A stretch of 41,112 bases of DNA, taken from assembly GCA_019649035.1 (NCBI GenBank), contig BMAT01003935.1, forward strand, positions 194,345 to 235,456, in the 5' to 3' direction. This DNA is from Elysia marginata. Lineage: Eukaryota; Mollusca; Gastropoda; Plakobranchidae. The number at the start of each line of letters is the position of its first letter. Within the stretch, counting starts at the first letter, position 1. The translations under genes and the position numbers were made by a program. This document shows positions 21,186-30,800 of the stretch, piece after piece. The notes beneath the pieces are model-generated. The model made no database searches. It worked only from the letters and a program-made list of their open reading frames with translations, and was not told the DNA's origin.

Positions 21186-21402
21186 GTACTAGTCGCGAGT
21201 CGGTCTAACGGTCAGCGAAACGCGGCCTAAACGGTGCATAATATTATCCAGTGGGTCCTTATTCAGGTGTGATCCAAGACCTCATTATTGAGTCATCCCA
21301 GGCAATTCTGTCCAGGCCGGCGGTCCACTTGACTCGACCAACTCAAAATGTGTTAAGTCGGTGTCACACTCTGCATAAATAAAGCAAGGGGAGGCCGTCC
21401 TT
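21186..21402 (+). mobile_element. Possible decayed tRNA-derived SINE
   Basis: GTCGGTCTAACGGTCAGC (near 21196) resembles a tRNA A-box region and GGTGTGATCC (near 21267) a weak B box. Further on, GTCGGTGTCACACTC (near 21359) shares the word CGGTGTCA with the central domain of the SINEs at 8968 and 37197, and ATAAATAAAG follows as a tail. GC content is higher than the flanks. No second copy or target duplication is visible here, so this is tentative. Confidence 0.35.
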
Positions 21403-22650
21403 CAACTAGTTTTAAGTTCCCTAAGCATGCTGGAGATACCTTAGGGAGGAAACTTGTGTAGCTTTTTGTCAAAGACAGGCTTATACTAGATAAATTCTGA
21501 CCCTCCCAAATCTCCATATAAGCATCCCAAGGAAGCTTATGCGACGTTAAAAACTACTATCCCCAAATTAGTTATGTTTCTTTTAAAGTATAGCCTTACA
21601 CCGACTTCCACAAGTTTGTGAAAATCTTTGCTGTGTTACAGACTTAACAAAGCGAATCAACAATATCTGTTTGGACTTAGTAAATTTACTTTCTCATTGG
21701 CGGGTTTAGACCCTTATATATATGTGTATATATATATATATCAAAATACCTCGCCTTGATAGTACCAAAACCATATTAATAAATTAAATGTTTCTTATCC
21801 TCTCGCACTTTTGTAAAGGAAAATTTTATTCAATTATTGGATCAAAAATTGCAAACACTTTACAATAATTATATACAAATTTGAAACTTTTTTTTATTCT
21901 AATAGAAGATAATAAGCAGGCTACGCCATACAAATGTCCACCACCTTAGAAAACACTCATAACAAAATAAATAATAATCAACAGTTGTCAAAGTCAGGCC
22001 TACAATTTCTTGGTACAGTCTTGAAAGATGGTTAACCGACAACATAAATGCGACCATCAACTTAAAACTCATTTACATGTTGACAAAAAATAGCTATATC
22101 CCACAGCAAATAATACTATTACAAGCCTAAGATTCCTTCATTGAGGCTAACTTGAAAAGCTTCCGTTAACACACCTAAGGTTTTCTATTTAAGACAAGAA
22201 AGTTATCAATCGTTGAAGAGATCAAGATCTAGCACTTGTCTATATTACGATTAATTTTCCTGGCATCTCAACTGTCCATCTCGATGAGCCTTTTCGTCAA
22301 ACAAACCTCATTTTATAAAAATGTAGTCAGAAGGGTGTGGTGTTTCTTATTTTTGCTTGATCTTTACTATCTTCCAAAAGTTAAGTTTAAAAAAACGAAA
22401 AAGATATATGGGTCCAAAATAAACACAAAAAATAACCCAAATAAGAAATAACCAATGCAATGTTATTGTATTATATCATCAAGAATTCCAACCAAGGTTC
22501 AATTGTTTCGTATAGTTGGCCATAATAACAATGGAACTCGTGATTAGATAAGTAGGCGTAGTGAAAGAACATCTTTTTTAGATAGTAGGGCCTATACGAA
22601 AGGCGTCCAAAAAGAAAATGGAAAAGGGGCATAAGTTTTGAGCCAATCTG
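21403..22650. other. Unassigned AT-rich sequence with a short (TA)n
   Basis: A TATA/TGTA run lies at about 21715-21742. Otherwise no coding or repeat signature is recognised; the short open frames are uninformative. Confidence 0.45.
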
Positions 22651-22673
22651 AGGCTGTCCCAAAAGTTCGTCCA
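22651..22673. repeat. Possible terminal inverted repeat, left
   Basis: GAGGCTGTCCCAAAAGTTCG plus TCC resembles the terminal repeats of Tc1/mariner elements. An inverted near-match (20 of 23) lies at 24327-24349. No TA duplication is visible next to either end, so pairing is uncertain. Confidence 0.4.
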
Positions 22674-23035
22674 GTTTATACCATGTCTTCTTCAACCCAA
22701 TAAAGATAGGTCTGAATTTAGCTTTTTCCCATGGTAAAAGCTTGTTTCATGTTGAAAAATGATTAAAGAGATACTATAGATAATTTTATCCGTATCGCAT
22801 CGCATGCTTTTGTGTAGTTCTTGGTTTTGTAGAAAAAAGACGTGTTTTCTAGGCTTTAAAAAGTGGACACTTTTAGTGACCTACTTTACCTTTCAAATGA
22901 CTTTCTTCCCGATTCTACCTAACAGTTTTTGGCGATGAATTTTAACTGCAGGAGGTCTGATAGACCTGTACTGAAAAAAGTACGTCAATCTTTTCATTCA
23001 AAGAAGTGCACCATCTAGATTTGCTTAGGTCTAGC

Positions 23036-24170
23036 GGACATAACGCTTGTTGTGAAAATGCTAGATCTACAAACACACAAGAAAATGTTAGTTTTTATTG
23101 TTATTTTAATTACCACAGGCAATGTTTAAAAAAAGCAACTTTTTGGGATTGAAACTGGACACTCATCAGTTTTAGAAGAGTAACTCTCGTCAAGAAAATC
23201 GGTGGTTTTTGATTCAAGCAACAATTGTTGTGAAGTGTTATGTTCTCAACATTTATAAATATTTTAATATTTGGTACAACCATAAACCTCTTTATAGCTT
23301 AATTCAGTACACAATTTGGTTTTACATTTGAAAATATTGACCCCATAAGCCTAATCACAGCAAATTTTCAGAGCAAGCGATTAGATCTATCGGAGTGAAT
23401 GTTTGGAGTGGCGTTATGTCCGCAAAACTGCGTTATGTCCTAAAACTGTTGAAGCTACATTTAGTGAAAGAATGGCTGCAGCATCACCTTTTTTTTTGGT
23501 AGAAACTTCCACCTGTCCTATAGATTCTTGAACTACAATCATTTTCATGCTGAGTTTGTCTAAAATCATGGGAATAAGAACAAAGGAAATTCACAACAAT
23601 TTTTCTTTGTAGTGAACGTTATGTCCACACTGCAATAGCATTTTTCAATTAATATAAGCCTATTAACACAAAATGAAGTAAATTTATCAAAAAAAGTTGT
23701 TCTTAGGGTATATAGAATAGGAAAATGTGTATTTCTGGAACTAGATCTAGGTTTGAAAATATAGATCTAACGAGAACTTTACGGAGTGAGTGTTATGTTC
23801 AAATAAATAACCTGAGATTTTAAGTAGCATTTGTGTGTAAAAATGTATCGACAATGTTTATAAGAGAGTAGATTCAAGGCTTATTTTGTTTATGATAAGA
23901 TCTAAATCTAGATCTAGATTTTTTAAAGAGAACTTGGTAGTTTTTTTTTCTTTTAGTAGTTAATTTTGTAGTGAACGTTATGTCCTCAATATGATACGTG
24001 TTTAGATTATGGAAAAAAGGGAAAACATACCGTGTTTTATCAAAATTGTCCCTCTACACCTTTGAAAACATAAATTTATCACAAATAAATTACAAATATC
24101 CCATAAAACATGCATACTTTTAGAATTATAAACTTCTATCGGAGTGAATCGTTATGTCCTCAATATGAAG
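23036..24170. repeat. Degenerate tandem array, ~180-bp period, GTTATGTCC core
   Basis: The word GTTATGTCC or a one-base variant occurs at 23237, 23413, 23432, 23618, 23792, 23977 and 24151, in one orientation. Apart from the doubled pair at 23413 and 23432, the steps are 174-205 bp, most between 174 and 186. An inverted copy (GGACATAAC) sits at 23036. The core is usually preceded by GAGTGAA or AGTGAAC, and by TATCGG or AGATCT words 10-60 bp upstream. Sequence between the cores is AT-rich and poorly conserved. This looks like an old satellite-type array. No protein or RNA function is evident. Confidence 0.65.
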
Positions 24171-24326
24171 GGAGCTGTAACTATAACGGCTTTTACCTTT
24201 AGAACGGTAAAATTTTTTATCTTTTTTCTTTCACATTAGTTAAGATAGATAATTTCTCTATACCATAGACCCAATTTAAAGTGCTTTGGGGGAGTTTAAT
24301 TTTTTCACCTCAATGTCCATGTTTCA

Positions 24327-24349
24327 TGGACCAACTTTTGGGAATGCCT
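24327..24349. repeat. Possible terminal inverted repeat, right
   Basis: GGACCAACTTTTGGGAATGC plus CTC, the inverted partner of 22651-22673 with three mismatches. If real, the two would bound a 1.7-kb non-coding element that contains the GTTATGTCC array. Confidence 0.4.
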
Positions 24350-24419
24350 CACCTATAATTTTTTTTAAATTCTGTAAACGGGAAACACCAGTACAAATAA
24401 TGATTTTTTATGATGCAAA

Positions 24420-25470
24420 GTTTCAGCCCCATTGATGTACGCACTTTTGAATTCTACCAGCAGATACATATGGTGAATGTGCTATGTAAAGATCTCAAGT
24501 GTATCGATGTTGCATTGATTTCGAATATACAGTAAAAGTCTAGCCGATGAGCCAAAGTCTATTCGTCCCAAAACATCGAGAAATGAAGAGAACAACTCGG
24601 GTTGACGAGCTCATCAAATCTGACAGGTGGATGAAGCTACTTAGGTCGGCCTTGAAATTTGGATTTCAAAAGAGTAAGGTTTATGAAACAGTCCATGATA
24701 CTTTGGGATATTGCAAAGTGTCTGCATGATGGATTTCAAAATATGTCAATGGAGGTTCACAAGCTTTAAATGGTTGAAATTTCACAACACTTTCTGCAGC
24801 GATGCCACCAAGACAATGGAGTTAAAGATGAGACGCATATTGGTATAGGCCCTGGTGGGGACCCTCAAGCAAACAATAAGTTCTCTGAGTATATTGCCAA
24901 TCTTATTAGTGGTGATGAGACTCGGATATATCTACCCCAGGACAAAGTGCGACTCCATGTCTTGTAAACACCCTTCATCACCCGTCACCAATTCTGTACA
25001 GTGCAGAAGTCCGCAGCCAAACTGGTTGGTATTTGTTCTAGAATGCAAAAGGTGTGATCCTCTTAGGCATTTTGCCACATGGCCAGTGTATCAATGCTAC
25101 CCGATACTGCAAGACTCCTGGACGCCTCAGATATGCAATTCGTCGCAAAAGACCTGGAATCTGTTGTGGTTCAGCACGGTAATGCGCACCTGCATTCAGA
25201 AAATCTTACACAACAGTGGCTGCAGAGTAACGGCCTGGAAGATCATCTTCATCGTGCTCACATTCAGGACTTGGCACCCTCTGGTTTTCACTTGTTTGGA
25301 TCCTAAAAACGCCATTTGAGGCCGCGGCTCCGGAGACAGAAGATGATCTCAATCGTGAATTGAACAATCGGTTTGCACACATTGACATTGATTTCTTTCG
25401 AGTAAGTATTTATGCGCTGGAAAAAAATGCATCGATCTCTACTGGAGATTACATTAAGAAGTTGCAAAAG
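24420..25470 (+). pseudogene. Mariner-like transposase, heavily decayed
   Basis: Collinear mariner homology across several frames. An HTH segment (YGECAM, a stop, then RSQVYR near 24470-24510) comes first. A linker near 24545-24620 (RPKTSRNEENN, then RVDELIKSD after a frameshift) and a KVYETVHDTLGYCKVSA segment follow. The first catalytic Asp is kept in SGDET (about 24908-24922). Then come HGNAHLHSENLTQQWLQ (about 25172-25222) and LAPSGFHLFGS, and finally a C-terminal DFFRVSIYAL and GDYIKK segment to about 25460. The second and third catalytic positions, normally HDN and APSD, are both Gly. Their 34-residue spacing is exact, so the alignment is secure and the loss real. Stops and frameshifts are numerous. 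Terminal repeats were not found. Confidence 0.82.
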
Positions 25471-26779
25471 AGTGACATCTCAACCTGTTTGAGTTTCATT
25501 TTATCTGATACAAAATTTTTCAGTTATGCCTATTTTCCCGTTTCTTTTCGGACGTCTCTCGTAAATGAATTAAATAGATTGCTAAATCAGAACAAAGAAC
25601 TATAAAAGGTTCTGTTTAAAAACTAAATTCAAAGCTGTTATATATCTTAGGGGGTATGGTCGAGGTACAATTGAAAAGATAAGATAATATTCATAATCTC
25701 GTAGTTGGTCCAAGGAGAGAGGAATAGGACAAATAGGGAGATATAGATAACGATTGAGAGAGAGAGAGACAACAGGGGCGCAAAAATGTGACTGTATGCA
25801 ACCTCTTATTGACATGGAATTAATGTCTTTAAATTATCACTAAGTTTTCATTTATTTTTTTTATTTTTTTTCTTATTTCCCTGTCTGCAATGGTGAACAA
25901 AAGCTGGGGAAAAAGCAAAAAAAAAATAATTAAAAAAACAGGAAAGAAAAAGACAAGGAAAACTGTTATTACCGAGCCAAATTGTCCGAGAGGGTCATGT
26001 GACATACTGGATCTACTCCTGTTTTTCTGTCAAAGCTGGACAAAAACCATCCAGTTTGAAAGAGGGAAGCCTATGTTCTAAATAGCCTACGAAGAAATCT
26101 TGAACAGGTACCGAATACTGTGAATTCTCGACGACGTTTTTAAAAGTGTATGGATCTAAAATTTAAATCGGTAGAATGGTAAAGTTGTTGTTATATAAAA
26201 TTTTTTTTTTCTATCTAGCATGAACACAAAAGGTTCCAAGTTCCATTCTTTCACCGATAATAGTTTCTTTTGAATTAAGCACTATTTGCGACGCTCATAG
26301 TTTTATTCATGTTACGTAAACCAATCCATAACAAGATAAATCTTTTATAATTATTTACAACGTTCTAGATATTAAAAATACTGCCTTCCTAGACTTATGA
26401 TTTGAATGTAGATTAGCATTAAAGCACATGTAACCATTGTAGTAGGCATTGTCTGATATTTATAATAAAAATACTAAATTAGTCTGCAAACACTTTTTAT
26501 AAACAACCTTACTACAAAAAGCGTACGCTGTTGGATGGCCAGAGTGTTTGAGCATTTGCGCACGAAGATTGGAGAAATGGTCCGCTGAACAAGGGAGGTA
26601 ATCTAACTATATTATTTATTTGTTTTCCAACTTCATCCGCCTGTTTTATGTTTGTCGAAACATTAAATTGTTTCAATATATCGGTATCGAAAGGAATTAG
26701 TGACCATGTCTATTTGGACAGATTGGGAGATAGGCCCAGAATGTCAAAAAAATGTTGGCCAACTTAAACATGTGAAAAA
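25471..26779. other. Unassigned AT-rich sequence
   Basis: A short (GA)n lies at 25753-25769. A 63-codon Lys-rich open frame (25890-26081) has no motif. Nothing else recognised. Confidence 0.45.
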
Positions 26780-27070
26780 AGAGGTCGGAAGGCGGAAGAA
26801 CACAATTAAACAAGGGGTGTACTGGCTTTCCAACAACTTTGTATGTTAGATCTAGTCTAACTCTGCTTCCGTGTTTTAAGATCGCTTAAAATAAATGTCT
26901 CGATTAAACGTTTGGGTTTAAATGGTAAAATTAGTTCGATTGTGATAAGGGTAAAGCTAGCATTGTAACCACAGCTGTTGCTAGGCCTAGATCTATCCTA
27001 AGTTTTGCGTGTCAAGTTTTCTTCCTTTTTCCTGGAGGTGAAGGCTGACATTTTGCCTAATTAACAGTTT
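26780..27070. repeat. AGATCT-rich interspersed repeat, copy C
   Basis: GGCGGAAGAACACAATTAAA at 26791 is followed by TTAGATCTAGTCTAACTC near 26848, AAATGTCTCGATTAAACG near 26893, GGCCTAGATCTATCCTAAG near 26983, and TTTTGCGTGTCAAGTTTTCT near 27003. Copy B at 5781-6080 has the same landmarks in the same order and at similar spacing (about 210-230 bp between the first and last). Both end with a GAGGTGAAGGC- or GAAGGTGAAGAC-type segment and an ATTTTG.C word. Confidence 0.7.
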
Positions 27071-28379
27071 CATATCGCTTTACATTGATTGAGAATCGAT
27101 AATAATATTAGTCTACAGAAGATCTTAAACTTAATCTAGATCTAGATCCAGAAAAGTAGGTCTTGATGGCTATCGGAAGGAAGTTTTTGAAGATGGTAAA
27201 ACTTACTCAAAGCTGTAGATCGAATATTTTTTTCGAAAAAGAATTACGTATGTAGCAAATAGATCTTGATTAGATGCAGGAGATAACCTGAAAGATTGTT
27301 AAAAAGGGACTACTTTTTAACGCGGATGATATTAACTACCACGGTGAAGATCGAGCCTTTAGATTAAACCATCTATTTTGGAAATAAAATAGTTTAAAGG
27401 ACGATAACGAGCTTAAAAGAAGGGCCTGCAAACCTGTTGCGCTTATTTCAATCTTTAGCCATTAAGTTTATATAAACCAGATTCGTTAAAAACACAGTTT
27501 ATTATTACTACCCTGTATGTGTTCAATACTAACTTTGTACGCTCGGCGTGGCCTAATATGCCGAAATAGGGACAATTCAAATTATGATCCGGGGGGCGTT
27601 CAGTACGTTGTGCGGTTAAGTGATTGGTGAAGCGGAAGGCGTTCACAGACCCATACCGGCACCGACAGGTCTCTTGGACTAAAGTGCCGAGGTTCGAGGG
27701 GAGTCTAGCACCTTAAAAAAAGAGTGTGAAGAAGGAGAGGAAAGGGGGAAAGTTCTCTCAAAACCTCGTTTAATGAATTTTTGATTTGTCATATCAACTG
27801 TGTTACACACAAGCCTCCAATAACTTTTATGACAGAATTCATAAGTCCTGTGTCTGGAAATTTTGTGCACCTTCGTTTTGTTCATAGAATTAAGCTTTAG
27901 TTAATAAAATTTCACCAATATGGTGAAACAAAACCTCTGTGTCCATCTTAAAGCATTTTTTTCTCCTGTCTCTCTTCTTCACACTAGTCATTTACACTTT
28001 GTCTCAAACTTAACATACGCAAACGTAAAATTGTTATTGATAACAGAAATAAACTGCAATTTGAAATCCAGGCCATGTTCTATGAAACAAAATTTATAGT
28101 GGAGACAGCCATCGCACAATCACTGATAATTGAATCAACAGTGGATAAAAGAGAGCTTAAAGTGAAAATGGCCGAAAATGCTTGCTCTTGGTGTGACTCG
28201 ACAAGGCGGTGGGTGCCGAAGTTACTAAGTTATAAGTCGAGAAAACCAATTATACCAAAGACAAGCATTTTCGACTATTTTCCCTTTAAAATCTCTTCAA
28301 ATCATTGTTAGTTTGTATATTACATCTTCCAATTATATTTTCCATAGTGAAGACAAGATAGGTCAAATTTTTCACACCT
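27071..28379. other. Unassigned sequence
   Basis: Contains a less AT-rich patch at about 27575-27700 with a GGTTCGAGG word that vaguely resembles a B box. A 78-codon open frame at 28075-28311 has no recognised motif. Confidence 0.4.
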
Positions 28380-28640
28380 CTGAAATGGTGGGCAGAAGAA
28401 CGCTCATAAATAAATCGCCCGCGTCTGTTAAATTATGCTACGTAGAATCTAAGTTACAATGACATGTAGAATCTAATATGAAATTATTGAAGATATGGCC
28501 ATGATATAGAAAATAATAGATCATCTTGATTCAGGGGTAAGAATCCAGCTTAGGTTTTGAGTGTCATGTTTTTTTCCGTTTTAGTTTCAGCTTGTTATGT
28601 TCTCTTTCATTGTAGCCTTATAAATAAGCGACCTTGACCT
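28380..28640. repeat. AGATCT-rich interspersed repeat, copy D (weak)
   Basis: GGTGGGCAGAAGAACGCTCA near 28385 and GGTTTTGAGTGTCATGTTTT near 28553 with TTCCGTTTTAG match the landmarks of copies A-C. The middle is shorter and more diverged. AGATCT words continue downstream to about 28870. Confidence 0.5.
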
Positions 28641-29508
28641 ACGGTATGTTTTAAGTGAAAGTTCTAAAAAAGGTATTTTCGAAATCGGCTAAACCTGGTT
28701 CATGAGTACTATAATCTTTATACTACAACCGATGTCGTTTCTAGATCTATTCATCTAGACAGATCTAGGTACAAGCAATAATCTTTAACTCTAGAGTGAC
28801 CTAAACACTCCCTTCCCTTTCCCTTTAGACTTTAGACTGCTTTTAAGCTTTCGATCTAGTGCTTAAATAGATGAATCTGATAACTCGCCAAAGACGTACA
28901 GTATTCTATATCAGAAAAAATATTTGGCTGTAGCCTCTGGACTCTGGAGAACGAAGGAACATGAATTTGAAGACGCAAACTTAAAAATATCGATGGTCAT
29001 TTAAGGCAGATTTTATACGAATTTATTAAACAGCCTGCAGGCAAAATCGGCTTGTACATTTTCTAGGCCTACATTGTGTGGTATGCAATTACATTTTTTT
29101 CTTTGCTTATTAGACTCAGCTCAACATATGCATGCATTCTAAGTACCTCTTAATCATATTTTCAAGCAATTAGAACAAGGTTCGAAAACCTTCAAGACTG
29201 AAAAGGATTAAAATAACCAAGGAAAGAAGGTGGAATACCTTGTCTTCTTTATTGTTAACATGGGGATCAGCGAAGCAATTTCATAGGTCACTAAGTCTTG
29301 GTGTCTATTTTGGCGAAAGAACCTAATTGAAAAAAAAATTCACGTCAGAGGTCGAGTACTCCCTGCGCATTACAACTAGAGGCTGAATGCGTTTTACAAG
29401 CTGCATCAAAACATTTCACGTTTAAGCTCTATTACGTAATAAATTTCCAATTTTCGAGTAGGTCTTCGTCACATAAGCCTACTACTACTGCGACTGGGTA
29501 TCCTCACG
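28641..29508. other. Unassigned AT-rich sequence
   Basis: AGATCT-type words occur at 28740-28770. No gene recognised upstream of the FLYWCH/MULE pseudogene, and no terminal repeat of that element could be identified by eye. Confidence 0.45.
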
Positions 29509-30800
29509 ATGGACATACAGACTACAGAGACAAGCAAAGGCAAGCCAGCTATACAAATAGAAGGACACTTGTACTGACTTATGAAGCAGAACAAAACCTC
29601 ACGAACATGGCACTCTACAAGAAATGGCTGCAAAGCAAGAGTAACAACAGACCTTGAAACCAATCTTTTTCTTCATGGAGTGATAGATCACGACCATGAT
29701 GTAAATCTTTCTTCATCACGAGAGGATGACGTTATAGAACGAACCAGGAAGACTCTGACAAGAGAAGCACAAACTTCAAAGAAAGATTTCTTGAAACAAA
29801 AAGACATCATCCAAAACTGCCAACGTCAAGACTGGAAACATTGAAAGCACTTTCGTCCAATACCACCGAACACGACACATGTACCAAGCCAAATTAATGT
29901 TCAGAATCAAATCCCCTGTATCTACAGTCCTAGAGCTCTGGAACATCTCAAGGATATCGAGAACAAATGTGGGGATTGGACATACAAGAGCTGCCCGGAG
30001 TATGTCTATCAAATGTACACGATTATATTCTTTGGGCGTGGTACTTACATACCCGTTGTTTTTTTTTTTTCTCCTTCAGGAAAGCATAGTGACACTTACA
30101 GAGCTATGTTTAACATGCTTCAGTCCTTATACCGAGATGTCATTGGAAACGATCTTGAAGACAAAATCCTGCACTTTGACTTTGAGCAAGCAACTCAAAA
30201 CGCAGCAACGGAACAATTATCAGGAGTGACTTTGAAGAGATGCCTATTCCACCTCAAACAGAATTAGTGGTGGAAAATCCAGGAGCTGCGACATTCTAAT
30301 AAATACAAGTCGGCCGAATCTGAGACAGGGCGCTTTCTAAAAATGTCATTCGGACTACCATTTCTTGATTTATTAGATGTTTATGAAACCTTTGCTTTTG
30401 ATATCGTGATCAAGACTCCATTGACCGACAAGATGGAATGCTCTCTGACATACTTATGATGACATAACTGTGCAGCAATTCCAGCTTCCCATTGACTCTG
30501 TAGGCCAGCAGCGACACAACTATCAAGAGCACAACAAATAGATGCGAGGCTTTCTATCGACAGTTAGTCTATTCTAGACCAGCCATCCATCCAAATTTGA
30601 ACTGTTCTGCAGATTGCAGGAGCTACTTTTTGAAAGTATTTTCAAAATGAAAGGCCGACCATTTCGAGAGAGAAAGAAGCAAGAATAGATACACGCTGCT
30701 GTCAGCCAGTACAAAGAAAGCATCATACGTTCTTGAGGAGAATCTGCACAGCGTCATTGCCAAATACTACCATGTAGAGATACCTTCGATCGACGCATTT
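29509..30800 (+). pseudogene. FLYWCH zinc finger plus MULE transposase, decayed
   Basis: From ATG 29509, one frame runs to about 30453 with only three stops (TGA 29575, TGA 29842, TAG 30265). It begins with a FLYWCH-type segment: SKGKPAIQIEGHLY, then GCKARVTTDLE and DHDHDVN. The first zinc Cys is Ser (W-H-S where W-x-C is usual). A MULE transposase domain follows: DWTYKSCPEYVYQMYTI holds the first acidic residue (Asp codon 29974), LHFDFEQA the second (Asp 30178), then LKRCLFHLKQ and GRFLKMSFGLPFL. After frameshifts near 30455-30520, TTNRCEAFYRQL gives the Glu (30546). In family terms this is a Mutator-like DDE enzyme that cuts and pastes DNA. The first two stops could each be a CGA changed to TGA; that is inference. 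Domain order and all three acidic positions make the call firm. Confidence 0.82.

Noticed and set aside
27577-27700. GC-richer patch with a GGTTCGAGG word that could be a Pol III B box
   Set aside because: No convincing A box at the right distance, no tRNA fold, and no second copy in the window.
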